From NCBI GenBank assembly GCA_033398695.1, contig CM065814.1:107324501-107388500 (forward strand): a stretch of 64,000 nucleotides of DNA, given 5' to 3'. The position numbers were made by a program, and so were the translations under genes. Shown piece after piece: positions 1 to 12,000 of this stretch. Source of the DNA: Orobanche coerulescens. Its lineage: Eukaryota; Streptophyta; Magnoliopsida; Lamiales; Orobanchaceae. The notes below the pieces were generated by a model that did no database searches, was not told where the DNA came from, and worked only from the letters and a program-made list of their open reading frames with translations. The first letter of the stretch is position 1; each line of letters starts with the position of its first letter.

Positions 1-3000
1 GAGCCAAGTACAATAATGCACCTATTGTACTTTAGATAGGGAATTTCGTCTCCAAAAAGCTCTTCGTCACATTCCTTCGGACGAAATGGATCTTTCTTCA
101 AGTCCAAACTACGACCGATCATGGGAGTGCTAATCGTATGTGCCTTGTCCATGTTAAAACGTCTGATTTTCTTCTGGACATAGGCAGACGGGTGGATGAG
201 GATTCCACTAACTCGATGTTCTATCTCAATGCCTAGATATGGCCGAGTCTTCCCAGATCATCATCTCAAATCCGGATTTTAGATAGCTGCGGCTTCTCTT
301 AATTCGTCAAGAGTACTGATTATGTTCATATCGTCGACATATACAGCTATAATCGCTAATCCGAAACTTGTTTTCTTAATAAACACGCAGGGACACAATT
401 CGTCGTTCTTATATCCCCTTCCAGTCAAGTAGTCACTTAGGCGGGTATACCACACCCGCCCGGATTGTCTTAATCTGTAAATTGAGCATTTCAACCATAC
501 TGCAAACGCACTCCGTGGTCTAGAGTCACTTGACTTGGGTAATGAAATGCCATCGATCACTTTCATATATATATCTCTATATTAAGATCCCCATAGAGAT
601 ATCACTAACCATATTTATAAGCTGCATTTCCAGTCCTTCGGAAATTACTAAGGTAATGAAGTAGCTTAGGGGAGAGTACGTCTCCTCAGTCAATTCCACG
701 GCATTTATGAGAACCTTCAAGCCTTGTACTTCAGGACTTCATTCTTCACATTGTGCTTACTGACAAAGATTTATTTTATGTCCTACAGGATTTGCACTTG
801 GTGAGGTTAGCACTACCTACCAATTACCTGTCTCTTTGTCAAAGAATCTAGTTCTGCGTGGAATGCTTTATCATTTAAGGCCAATTAACTCAATGTTGAT
901 ATCATACAACAGAGTGAAAGGTTCGACATCGTCTTGCTCTATGCTTTGAGCAACGATAGATCATCAAAGTGGGTGGATGATCAGTCCACACTCTCATGAT
1001 TCATCGAGATTTCTTGATTTTCTTAATCATATCAATCTTCGGGGCATCCCCCTCATCATGACTCATGGACATAATCAAGTATGATCTCATGAAACGAGTT
1101 CATTGATGACTAATATATAATTTTGTGCCTTACTCTACCTCCTCCTTAGGTGAGTGTTAAGTCGAACCAAGTAGCTTCCACCTCTTCCTTTAGGGAGCTA
1201 TGGCCTAAATCACACATCCACCATGTGCGATGGCAACACTCGATTCGTCGGTGTTGCGCCCCTTACCGAGGACTTTCAACCTTACAGGTTGCAACTGGTA
1301 TATATGATCTCGTCACTTTCACGATATCAGTAAACGCATCAGGCATCGAATCTGCTACGTTATGAAGATCGAGAATTTTCACTATCACATAGCGAAATAC
1401 GGGGAACAATATGAGATAAAGTAGGGATACACCATGACAATTCCTGTCGTTCCCTGAGAAAGTTCGTCTTCTCTCCTCCCCCTAACGACGGGAAGGTTGT
1501 CTCATCGAAGTGACAATCCGCAATCGAGCGGTAAAGAGATCACCTGTCGAAGGTTCTAAATAGCGGATAACCATTGGAGATTCGTATCCAATGTAACTAC
1601 TTAATCGTCTTTCAAGACCCATGCACTGTGGGAGTGCAGAAGGCACAATACTACATAACCAAATATGCGTAATTGGCACTCAAGCTCGTCTGAGTCCAAA
1701 ATGTAAAAATCAGGACTTATCCAGTTACCAACTGGTACGCATAAATCGTTTGGTTAGCAGAGGATCTAAAATGAGCGAATAAGTAAAGTTGCATGAAAGA
1801 CTACATAACCCCAGACAGAAATAGGAAAATTGGTGTGCATAACCAATGCTCGGGCTACCATATGATTCGTTCGATGGTTGCCTTCGTGAGACCATTTTGC
1901 ATATGCTCGTGGGGGATGGGATGATTTTCGTCGCTCCCGATCGACATGCAGTATTCATCAAGTACTTTAGATGTGAACTCTCCAGCATTATCAAGTCTTA
2001 TAGACCGAACATGGTGGTCAGGGTGGTGAGCCCTTAGACAGATAATCCATGCTAGAAGCTTTGCAAAAGCAGCATCTTTAGTGGACAAGAGGGCGACATG
2101 TGACCAGCATGTCGAAACGTCAACCAGAACCATAAAACATCTAAATGGTCCGCACTCTGGTTGAATCGGTCCACAAATATCTATTTGAATCCTATGTAAG
2201 AATGGAATTTTCACATTTTTAGCATAGGACGGTCTCGCTCCTATGTTGGCTAAAGCGCAGGTTTTGCAGAAGAGACGATGTGCATTCGACAATGTCAAAC
2301 GTGTAGAACGGGTGGATGTCTACGGTGCTTTGGATGACAAACTTGAGGAACACCAACAAAGTTCGTTATGTGGGTTCGTTGCCCGCTTCTACTTTGTACG
2401 CGGAAGATGTCCATGCAGATCATCATGTCATGACATGGATGCCCAATAGGTCATGCCAAAGCCTGTATGAGTTAGCGTCCCATAGTTCGTTATCGGTACT
2501 CGCATCGGATTCAACAACCCTAATCATAGTGACGTACAGTCCACATGATTGACTCGTAAGTTTCTCTAAGATGCGCTATCGACCGCATTCACTAGAGGTA
2601 ATAAAGAGATACTCTATTCCACTCTCACAATGGGCTCCAACATGAAGGTTGTTGATACGTATATCCTTGAAGCTTTGTAAGGTTCGAGTTAGTCACTCTC
2701 AATGCATATAGAGTGTCGGTGACTGTAAAACTGTGCCATTAGGCACCAAGAACCGGGGGTGCCGCATCCTTGGATGAAGTGGGATGATCCAATCATCCTA
2801 GTCACTGATACGTTATAGGCCATTACCATCAGCCTATCACTCAAGTGTTCCTCGATTCATTCGTCAAATGAGAACACGAGTAATAAAAACTCTGAACCAT
2901 AAGCGTAGGAACAATATTCGGTACTTCGAATAAAGTCAAACCACTTGTATACGTAAGCAAAAATAATATCTTGTTCTAAACCATAATACATCAGACTATT

Positions 3001-3560
3001 ATTGAAAAATATTATAACGTCTACCGATAAAATTAGTCATAGATGGGGGGCGTCTAATGACTTTGGCACGTATGGTGCGATACTGCCATCGGTAAATGTG
3101 AAAGTGACACTGGGGGTCATGTCATGATCGTCTTCCTCTATATAGTGAGTTTCCTATTCGTCGGAATATCAATATCTCTTCTAACTGACTATGAAATATT
3201 TGCTTGCATGATAATTCGTATACCAATGGCAGCAATCTCACGTTAGGAGTCAACTCGTTTCTTGGGAGCCATGAGCATCATCTCTTCTCACTACTTTGGG
3301 AGATTGGAAGAGCCTCCGTGGCCACGACCACGTCTAGACTGCCACGTCCATTTCCACCATGCGAATTCATTCCACGTGGTTTGGGATTGGCACGTCCAGT
3401 CCCCTATTCGTCGGGGTTCTTTCTACATTTCACTTTGCCATTACTAGCCTCAAGAATTTGCTTTGTCTCGGCAGGCCTAGTATTATCGTACTCTAGCATA
3501 TACTGATTCGCTAGTATAAGTGCTTAAGTAGGGAAATTGGAAAAAAATTCTGGATCATGT
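1..3560 (-). pseudogene. Ty1/copia polyprotein remnant (gag to reverse transcriptase)
   Basis: Reading the minus strand from high to low coordinates gives an arginine/glycine-rich gag tail (about 3420-3300), an integrase core (2298-1855) with a DICGPI-type first Asp block, the SIRLDNAGEF second Asp block and a QNGL block, and then a copia reverse transcriptase (566-279) with the YVDD catalytic motif. Its C-terminal part continues to base 1. The order gag, integrase, RT is diagnostic of Ty1/copia. The frame is cut by many stops and frameshifts, so this is an old, inactive copy. The RT continues past the left edge of the window. A short LTR at 5852-6026 has the right orientation to be its 5' LTR, but the intervening 2 kb is rearranged and this pairing is inferred. 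Confidence 0.85.
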
Positions 3561-4740
3561 CGTCTTTTGTGAGTTTCTTTTCACATAAAAAAAATAAGAC
3601 GCGCCTTAAGGCAGAGCATATCTTTTATTGAAATTGTTGACTCATTATAATAAAGCAAGTGGATTTCGTCCCACTATACGATCAACTCGAGAAATAATTT
3701 TCTCGAAATGGCCCTTGAGGGCATCTCGCAGTTCGTTGGGGATTTCAATTAAAGATATTCCTACCATAAGTTAGGGTCGATATTTCACCTAAGAACATCA
3801 GCGCGATTTCTTTCACATTTTAAAACGGTTCGTCGTTTGTATGAACAAGTGTGGCGCTAACATCTTAAAATCAGAATCTTATCTATGGCACTCAAATCCT
3901 TCTGAGTCCAAGATGTTGAATTTCGAACGAGTTGGATTAGGCATATTCGTAAATAAGATAAGGAAGCGAATACGTTTCACATAATCATGAGTTCGTCCAT
4001 GATAAATTATTCAATAATGAGATTATTTTGTTTAGAACCAAGATATAGTCATGATTTCGATGCGATACACATGAAGTTTCGTTATCATGATATTTTTGTA
4101 GGCAGTAGAAATTAGGCATTGATATCTACTAATTATGTAACCTAATTGCATGTCATATCTAAATATGTATGCAAATTATATATATAATTATATATAAACA
4201 TATAATTCCTATGTGATATAACTAGATACACATTATGCAGTCAAATAGGTATCTTATGCCGCAATAATTATTAATTCAATGTGAATTTAATTTAATTCAA
4301 GTTGCTTTAAGAAATTCACTTTGATTTAATTAAAGTTGTTAATGTATCATGCTTTAATTGATTTAATTAAGTATAAATAAATTTATGAAATATAAATATG
4401 CAATTAAAGTAACTAAAGCATGTAAAATTTCACGTTGCAAATAGTAGGGTTATTCGGATTGTGTACCTTACAGGAAAGACACGATTCTTTCCTAGGGCAT
4501 ACCATCAAAAAATTTTTTTGGATGAAATCGTGTTCCCTATTCCATCGAATTTTGGGTCGTCTTGATTCTTCTCTAAAATAAAGATAAAGGGATTCTCTTC
4601 CAAGACAAAAAGAAAAATAAACAAATAACGAGTTAGATTGATATTTTATTAACAAAAATAATATAATTAAATTTAATTGCATATTATAAGAGAGAAAGAA
4701 AAAAATCATCCCTCATCAGGAAGGCCCATCAATTTTTTTC
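3561..4740. other. No gene; AT-rich decayed retroelement DNA
   Basis: On the minus strand around 3750-3660 there is a short peptide containing NELRDALKGHFEKIISRVD. It reads like a decayed gag helix but is interrupted, and I cannot assign it. From 3950 onward the sequence is very AT-rich with no believable frame. The minus ORF at 4709-4413 has biased composition and no recognisable motif. Confidence 0.4.
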
Positions 4741-5100
4741 TTTGGGTTCAATTTTTTTTTTTTTTGACAAAACTTTGGGCCAGGAACAGATAAAGCCCAA
4801 ACTGAATTGTTGGTCCGAGCGGGGCTGAGTTCTGGGAATCTGGTTTCTGAAGCCGGCGGTCGCGATCAGGGAGGATGGTGCGAAGTGCTGGATCTAAGGC
4901 CGCGATTTTGCCGGCTGCGGTGTGAGGAAGATGGTGGGGGTCGAGCGGTAGGGATGATGCGGTCGGTTGTGAACGAAATCCAGAGACGGGGGGATGAGTC
5001 CCGGTGGGTCGGGCAGGAGACGGTGGTTCGCGGATCTGGGCGAGGCTGACTAAGGTCGCGGGTTTGCTGTGATGAGGAGGGAGGTCGCGGTGGTTCTGGA

Positions 5101-5678
5101 TAGGGCTGTTAGCGGTCCGAGTGAACTCGAAACCCGGTCATGAACCGGACCGAAATACCCGGGACCGAAACTCACCCGAAAACTAACAAGTTCGGATTCG
5201 AGTTCTAAACATTGAACCGAAACCGATAAAACCGAAAAGAAACCCTAATAAATTAAAAAAGTTTATATGTATTTTATAATTTATATATTTTACACATATA
5301 TTATTAATACGTTTTGCGTGTTTTAAACACAAATAGCATCTTTGGTCAGTAGTTAAGACGCTATACCTTTGAACAAAGGTGCAGGTTCGAATCATGTAAC
5401 CCCCATTTATGTGATTTATTTTCTTGCTCTTCCTTCATTTTCCTAGTAAAGATCCATCCCACATAGAAATTTGTTAGTGGTCCGAGTGAACCCGAAACCG
5501 GCCATGAACCGGACCAAAATCTCAGACCGAAACTCACCCGGAAACTAACGAGTTCGGATTCGAGTTCTAAAAATTGAACCGGAACCGTTATCGGTCCGGA
5601 CCGGATCTACCCGGTAACCTATCGGACCGGATCCGAATCTGGAGAAAACCGGTCTGAACCGGTCCGATAACAGCTCTA
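5101..5678. mobile_element. hAT-type non-autonomous element with 8-bp TSD
   Basis: The left end TAGGGCTGTTAGCGGTCCGA is matched by an inverted copy at the right end (TAGAGCTGTTATCGGACCGG when reversed). The 8 bp GTTCTGGA occur immediately outside both ends (5093-5100 and 5679-5686). Eight-base duplications and TAGGG-type ends are hAT hallmarks. The inside is built of short CGGTCCG/CCGAACC motifs and contains two direct copies of a roughly 135-bp block (from 5106 and from 5476) around an AT-rich centre. It has no coding capacity. Confidence 0.85.
5337..5405 (+). other. tRNA-like box A/box B segment inside the hAT element
   Basis: The segment contains GGTCAGTAGTTAAGACG, resembling a Pol III box A region, and about 30 bp later GGTTCGAATC, an excellent box B / T-loop. 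Spacing and the downstream pyrimidine-rich stretch resemble the head of a tRNA-derived SINE. The acceptor and anticodon stems do not pair convincingly, so it is not called a tRNA gene. Confidence 0.35.
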
Positions 5679-5851
5679 GTTCTGGATCGGGGAAGAAGAT
5701 GACCGATCGGGCAGCGGTGACCTGGTGCGACGTGCGGCGGCGGTGGGCTAGGTTTTGCAGGAGAAATTCGATTTTTTTTCTTTTCGGTCGGGATTTTTCA
5801 GAAAATCGGGGAAAAAATTTTTGCACAGCTGGGAACTACGTGCTAATAACG

Positions 5852-6026
5852 TGTTGTAGTAAAAGCATGCAAGACAAGAATTAGGGCAGAAGATGTATCC
5901 ATTCTTATTGATAGGGTCCCTTTAAATAGGGAAAGATTACATGTTCTGGAATATTCTAATGTAATTTCTATACTTGGGAGAAGCAATAACCGTAGACTAA
6001 GATCTGCGTGTGTATTTACTTTAACA
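5852..6026 (-). repeat. Probable short copia LTR
   Basis: It starts TGTTGTAG and ends TTTAACA on plus, which are complementary LTR-type termini. The minus strand holds a TATA-like TATTTAAAG stretch near 5930. The sequence directly below 5852 (reverse reading CGTTATTAGCAC) resembles the start of copia internal regions. A TA-repeat follows on the right. No second copy is in the window, so the boundary is inferred. Confidence 0.45.
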
Positions 6027-6266
6027 ATATATATATATATATATTATTCTCGACACGGGTATTTGGACCACATTCCTATCGGATGTTTTAATTTTTTGGT
6101 GTTTCATTTGACACATTTCATATTCAGGAGCTTCAGATGCATATGTGTCAATTGGAACATACGCAGTCGACACATAAATTACAATTAATAAAAAATAGTA
6201 AATACAAAATAGTGGTTATGGAATTTGAATTCCAACTGATATGAAATATTTCATTTAGACAGCTTT

Positions 6267-6443
6267 ATGTGGAACAGACGGGATAAGGACCTTGCTCGGG
6301 AAATCATTGAACATCTAGAATCGGTGGATCTATTCGAGTACGTGACCCTCGACATTAAGGTCGAAGAGAAACTAGAGGTTTTGGAATCTCTAAAAGTGTC
6401 CAAAACTTATTTCACTCTTTTGCAGGAAAAGTTGGGAAAAAAA
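6267..6443 (+). other. Short unassigned open frame
   Basis: A 59-codon frame rich in Glu, Leu and Lys precedes the MITE at 6446. The listed stop lies inside the MITE, so the last residues are transposon-encoded. It has the composition of a real coding fragment (amphipathic helix pattern: REIIEHLES, EEKLEVLESL), but I do not recognise it. There is no promoter or neighbouring exon I can support. Confidence 0.2.
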
Positions 6444-6445
6444 TA

Positions 6446-6637
6446 CTCTCTTCGTCTCAATGAACTTGGTGCATTTTGACTTTTTGGGTCAATAATTTTC
6501 AAGTTTGATTGTGAAGTTTCATAATATAATTTCATTTAATATTTTATCATTATTGTTTGAGATTAATTCGTGATCAAACTTGAAAATTATTGACCGCAAA
6601 AAATCAAAATACACCAAGTTCGTTGAGACGAATGGAG
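6446..6637. mobile_element. Stowaway-like MITE
   Basis: The element runs from CTCTCTTCGTCTCAATGAAC to the inverted match ending GAGACGAATGGAG, flanked by TA on both sides (6444-6445, 6638-6639). The terminal inverted repeats extend at least 70 bp and include a GTCAATAATTTTCAAGTTTG match, so the unit would fold almost end to end. TA duplications plus CTCC-TTCGTC ends are typical of mariner-derived Stowaway MITEs. Confidence 0.8.
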
Positions 6638-6889
6638 TAATTGTTGTAATCGAAACTGACTTATGAACTTACTTGCATATTCCAGTAGCGGGAAATTCCA
6701 AATTTTTGATGATGAAGATTTGATGCTCCAGAGCTATGAAGGGAAATTGCTATGACTTTAAATCAAACTGCATATATACAATAAGTTCTTGAAATAGGAA
6801 TATCGACTCCTAAGGGACATACTCGGTTAGCAGATTGAATTAGATGAGAAGAAGCTACCTGAAGAAAGATGTGTTGTTACTTACATTTT

Positions 6890-7303
6890 GATCTTTTAAG
6901 GAAGTGTTTGGTCGGAATGCTTTGGAGTGGAGAATGTGAATCAAGTCGTCGCGTGTTTTTTGAATTATATTACTATGACATTAATTCCAAAAAATCATGA
7001 AATCTACCGTACCTCACTTGTTTGCAAGGCGTGAGCATAATTTCACGCTCTTTACTTTCATATATCCATACAATCTTTTTTTTTTTTTATATTTTTGATC
7101 TTTAAGGGAATGTTTGGTTGGAATATTTTGGGGGTGGAGAATGGAAATCAAGTTGTCACGTGTCTTTTGAATTATATTACTATGATATTAATTCCAAAAA
7201 ACTATGGAATCCACCACACCTCACTTGTTTGAGAGGTATGAGTATAATTTCACACTCTTTACATTCATATATCCATACAATCTTTTTACATCTATTCATA
7301 TAA
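6890..7303. repeat. Two-copy tandem repeat, about 207-bp unit
   Basis: Units start at 6890 and 7097. Both begin GATCTTT(T)AAGG and share ATTATATTACTATGA, CCTCACTTGTTTG and TCATATATCCATACAATC at matching offsets. Divergence is moderate (roughly one base in ten by eye), so the duplication is not recent. No coding potential. Confidence 0.75.
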
Positions 7304-7794
7304 TTCTTTACAATTATAACAAGCACCTCTTATGTTAAGAAACATCAAATGAGAGTGTTGAGACAAGCTTAATTCATTTTTTTAGCCCATTTAGAGACAT
7401 TAGAGCTTACTTATAAATAAATTTGTATTGATTAAACAGTGACATACTACTGATTTTAACAAAACCATGAATATTACTAATCAAAATTGGACTTGGAAAG
7501 CAAGGAGATGAAGTGGAAAAATTTTATTTCCACTAATCTCGCGGTCTATCTTACAAAAACATCCTACAACCAAGAAACACTCAATCACTTGTATGAATTA
7601 CGAAACACTTGATGGTTTGTATGAGTCAGGAACGACATGTGTTCGAGCATTCGAGGCAAAAGATAATAAGTATTTCGATCGGCGACCAACAATGATAACA
7701 ATGCTGATCCTGAATCTAATTGAATATCTAAATACACATAATTTGTGATTCATGGAATACTTATGATTCTAAAACATTAACAAACTATATTATA

Positions 7795-8014
7795 CTTCCT
7801 TTCGTCCCATTAAGATTGGTACAATTGATTTTTTTTCTGGTCAAACTAACAACACTTTGATCATGATTATTTATAATTTTTATAATTATAAAACTTATAA
7901 AATTATAATATTTTGAGAAATACATTTAATGATAAATCTATTTCTATTAATGTCATATTAAGAAAAATTGATCAAAATAAGTCAAACGTGTCAATACTAA
8001 TGAGACGAAGGTAG
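7795..8014. mobile_element. Stowaway-like MITE
   Basis: The left end CTTCCTTTCGTCCCATTAAG and the right end (reversed CTACCTTCGTCTCATTAGTA) are inverted repeats flanked by TA (7793-7794 and 8015-8016). The centre is AT-rich with no frame. Confidence 0.75.
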
Positions 8015-8063
8015 TAATATTCAATTGTCTCAAGCACAAAAGAAACCTACATAAATAACGAGA

Positions 8064-8716
8064 TAGAAGATTTTTAAGTAACAAGTTAAACATCAGAAGC
8101 TACATAGAGAAAAAGAAAAAAGTAAAAATAATGTGGCTTGCTCGAGCATGGTAACGAGCTAGTTGAATGGATGTTGTGGCTTGTTCGAGCATGGTATTTA
8201 TTTAAATGAATGTTACTTGTTTTAGTCGGACTCGATTACAACGTCGACTTACCTAGGTAACAATTCGAATTACTCGATTAGTTTTCGAGTAAATCGAGTT
8301 ACAAAACTACTAACAGATCGGGCAACTCGACCGTCATTCACGAGTTACTCGAGTCTCATTCGACTTACTCGAGTAACTATGACGAGTTACTCGATATTGT
8401 AATTCGAGTGACCCGACAATTTTACTCGAGTAACACGGGTAACTCGATCGTGTTACTCGACAGGGCAATTGTGTTACTTGATGGGCATTCGTGTTACTCG
8501 ATTTTGTATTCGTGTTATCCGGATGTTAACGTTCCTCAATATTGTATATTTTTGCAAGTTGACTCGAAAATTTATTACTCGGAAATATAATATATGACAC
8601 CAATGCATTCGAATAAATGTCAATTCCAACAATTTAGGCATGCAAGCTTTCTCTCTAGAAGATTATCCAAGTAAGAAGTTAAACATCAGAAGCTACATAG
8701 AGAAAAAAGAAAAAAG
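8064..8716. repeat. Pair of 60-bp direct repeats flanking a TACTCGA-rich array
   Basis: The stretch at 8064-8122 recurs at 8656-8716 with few changes; both contain GTTAAACATCAGAAGCTACA and a GA-rich tail. Between them, about 8230-8510 is filled with a degenerate GTTACTCGA / TCGAGTAAC word repeated in both orientations. No gene is visible in the interval; the ORF at 8408 is simply translated repeat. Confidence 0.7.
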
Positions 8717-8719
8717 GGA

Positions 8720-9523
8720 GAATTTGGTAGATAAGTGGGTTGCAAAACTACGTCCCAACTTTCCCAATCTTCTGATTCATACTATCCGGATCAATGTTAC
8801 TTAATTCTCTACCACTCATTCATTCCACGAACCAGAACGTACGTACCAGAACGAAGTGCATTTGCGTATTGGATCACCATATTCGGCGACTCCAAATATG
8901 TAGGCTTTCTCTATATCTGGTGGACTGGATTTGGAGAAGAAAGACAACAGTGGGAGGAAAAAAAACGCCTAAGGGTCCAATCTCTTTTTCTTTCTTTTTA
9001 TTTTTTTCAAAGTAATGCAACAACATCTCAATTTCCAGAACAAATCAGTTCATTTTTGTACTTTTTTATTTAACTATTTCCTCTTTTTTTTTAACTTATT
9101 CCTTATATATATATATATATATGAGTTATCTTCTCCCAATTTTTAATAAAGATACACTTAATGTGTATTTTTTATAAATATTGGATGATATTGATATGAT
9201 TACAAAGTGATCAAATATATATAATAAAAAAATATAAAAAATAAATACCGCTTCCCGACTAAGCTTACTCGTACCGCATTCCCATAAATGAGACCTGCTA
9301 TTCCCCCCTGACACACGCCGTCTCCCCCCCCCCCCCCCTTCTCTTTTTTTTCCCATTCTATCCTTTTAATTATTTTTGTTATTTTTTGTTTTTTTAGCAA
9401 TTTTATCTTAATATATTTAACATTAATATTATTTTTTTGTTATTATTAAAATTAATAGTTTCTCATATTTTATATATTATTTTAAAATATATTGTTAGAA
9501 TATGAAATCAATATGGATAAATA
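8720..9523. other. No gene recognised; AT-rich with a C14 tract
   Basis: The interval holds low-complexity T- and AT-rich DNA, a TA microsatellite near 9106-9121 and a run of about 14 C at 9327-9340. The plus ORF at 8735 (112 codons) has no recognisable domain and contains homopolymer-derived residues. Confidence 0.5.
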
Positions 9524-10800
9524 CTAGTATTTTAAGTACATAACATAATACCTTTGACTTGAACGGCATCCGATGTGCATATAATTATTCGTCCAAGCGT
9601 AGACAAATCGATCACTGTAAGGCAATAACCATGTTGACCATAGATATTCTATCACTTTCGGGTACGATTTATATTTATCTATCAACAACTTCCATTCATG
9701 TTCAAAAGAACCCATATCAGATGACATATAAACTTTGTGCCAAGACTGATTAAAGTTAGTCCATTCGGCACCTAAGAAGGACTGCATTTTTCATGACATT
9801 TTTATTTATGTGCCATATGCGAGATAATGTGATGTGCGTTAGGAAAAATTTCTCCTATAGAAGATATAAGTGCCAAATCTCTATCAAGAATAAGCCTGAG
9901 ATGACATTAATGCCCCTTTTTCAAGCATAATTTTTTTTAGACAATTTAAATGCCAAGTGTATCGTTCTGTTAGTTCATCACACATATAGCCAAACATAAG
10001 TGAATAAATTAGCTTCGTGGATGTGATACCCACGACCTCCAAGAAAGGAACCCGATATTCGTTCGTCTTGTAAGTGACGTCAATAACGAGTACCGTAGGA
10101 AATTGCGCATATAACTCAATACTATCTCTATGAATCCAAACAATATCTGTAATTGCTTGTGTCTCCGGATGCACACGGTACATATGAAAATAACCGGCAT
10201 GTACCAAAAATAGTTAGTTAATAGATGGACAAATTATATTAATATTTCAAATGAAAAAAAAACTTAATTCCCTTTATGAATTAATTGAGATAAAGCATAT
10301 TGGACGTTGCTTAATAAACCCTTTTTGGCCTTCCTTTCGCTTCGTACTGCATTGTAAATACTTTTAATGCCTGTAGTATTAGATGGGTCACGTTCCTTCA
10401 AGGCGCTCAGAATAAACCGAGGAGCAGTAATCTCGGTCATTTTACTCACAATGCACTTTTCATCTCGTGTTAGTCTTGATGTGTACTCATGACCCTCTAA
10501 ATATTGTGCTGGGGCATGATTATGCTCTCCGCACACAACAATAATTCTCCACAAAATACCATCTGGAGGAATCGGTACACCTCGTAGAGAGAATGGACAA
10601 CCATTTTTTTTGTACTAGTACATCTTTTTAAAGTTTCTCCACTTTTTAAATATCTTGGTGGTTGATATTTTCCTCCCTTTTCACAAATTAGAGTGCATTT
10701 CGGGAGTTTGTTACCTATTTTCTTTGCGGATTTATCAATAACTATGACGAATCCATTTTTCCTTCCGGTCGTCCTCACCCAATCTAACATCTCATCTCTA
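9524..10800 (-). pseudogene. MULE transposase / FAR1-like gene remnant
   Basis: Three minus-strand blocks line up in order. Bases 10790-10264 encode a FAR1-type DNA-binding region (NGFVIVIDKSAKK, CEKGGKYQPP, then CGEHNHAP). Bases 10207-9884 encode the start of the MULE transposase core, including a VIDVTYKTNEYRVPFLEVVG block with the first catalytic Asp. Bases 9787-9524 encode the WKLLIDKYKSYPKVIEYLW region typical of the end of the core. The blocks are in different frames with small AT-rich gaps, and the C-terminal SWIM zinc finger is missing, so the gene is broken. The protein family covers both Mutator-like transposases and the domesticated FAR1/FRS regulators. The decay favours a transposon copy. 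I could not see the element's terminal repeats. Confidence 0.75.
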
Positions 10801-11190
10801 CTTTCAAAAATCTGTAAAAAAATAAAAAGAGTAAAACTGATTAAATGAGCAATATATATACTAAACTAATTAAATGAAAAGAGCAAAACAGAAAAATATA
10901 TTTATACGAAAAAAGAGCAATATATATATATATACCAAAAAAATGACGAAACACAAAAAAAATATATTTACACGAAGTCGTACCTGATCAGTGATAAATT
11001 CACACGACATGTTCCCATTATTTGCTGAATTATATTCTTCCATTTATTATAAACAGAATATTGTTTCAGAAATGTGAACAAATAAGTGATATTACATGAG
11101 AAATTTAAGAAGAAAATATAGAGAGATGATGAATTATATTTGTTCTTCACTCCCTATTTATAGCCAAACAAGACTACTAAATAATAAAAA
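10801..11190. other. No gene; AT-rich flank of the MULE remnant
   Basis: The stretch contains short imperfect repeats of GAGCAATATATATA and AAAGAGCAA around 10850-10930 and no believable frame. Confidence 0.4.
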
Positions 11191-11335
11191 TAATTGACAT
11201 GACAATTCAATAGGTAGTATAGATTAGGGAACTATTTTGGTGAAAGACTTTGAAATGACAATTCAATAGGTAGATATAGGTTAGAGAACTATTTTGTTGA
11301 AAGACTTTGAAATGACAACTCAATTGGTAGCTAAT
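11191..11335. repeat. Tandem repeat, about 68-bp unit, 2.2 copies
   Basis: The blocks GACAATTCAATAGGTAG, GAACTATTTTG and GAAAGACTTTGAAATGACAA recur at a constant spacing in consecutive units. The last unit is partial (ACTCAATTGGTAG). Confidence 0.75.
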
Positions 11336-12000
11336 AATAATAATAATATATATCAAGATAATAATATATCATCTGAATAATAATATATATTATTTGTATA
11401 GATGACTATTGATGTAGTGGAGGACATTGCAATTTGTTATTTGGAAAAGGGTTGTTTTTGAAATATATGGAAAATATTTGTTGGTGAATTTTGGGATAAA
11501 CTCGGCCTTTTTTATCGGAATCGACCCACTGAATAAGACTCACTCTCCGCAGTGAGGTCCGTCACTTTTTGGCCAAAAAACGACGTTTAGGCCTTCGATT
11601 TTGCTTTTTTCTGTTTTTAGGGACTTAATTGTAATTTTCTAAAAGTTTGTGTGGTTGTTATTAATTGCCGTGATTTTAACTCTAGCTTCCATGGGGTATA
11701 TATATGCGTGTAAGGCCATTATTTCAGACGTTCAATGAATTGAAGTTTTCTCTAAATTTTATTGAAATTCTAGATCGGTTGAATCTAGATATGTTCGAAC
11801 ATATTTTCTAAATATTTTTTTTAAATATAAATATATTGTATAGAAATAAATTTATAAATTAGTAAAAAAATTATCGAAAAAATATCAGTAAAAAATTGAA
11901 ATTTTTTTAAAGTATTATATATATATATGTTTTAAAAAATGGGAGGGACAAAAAAGACATTTTGGTCCTTTTTGTCAAGAGAAGGGGATTAGCATAGCCC

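Larger units (their letters stand above)
4741..5851. other. GC-rich, purine-rich leader-like segment split by a hAT element
   Basis: The flanks 4800-5100 and 5687-5851 are strikingly G-rich on the plus strand compared with the AT-rich neighbourhood. They join seamlessly once the hAT-type element 5101-5678 is removed. They end at 5851 against a probable copia LTR, in a sequence (TGCTAATAACGTG, read on plus) of the kind found where copia leaders meet their LTR. I therefore read this as a retroelement 5' untranslated leader rather than a host exon. The plus ORF 4807-5049 has no recognisable domain. Confidence 0.4.

Noticed and set aside
4807..5049. Plus-strand GC-rich ORF as a host gene
   Set aside because: No domain, Gly/Arg-biased composition, interrupted by the hAT element and adjoining a copia LTR; better read as leader DNA.
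5337..5405. tRNA gene
   Set aside because: Box A and B are good, but the acceptor and anticodon stems do not pair; it lies inside a TSD-bounded transposon.
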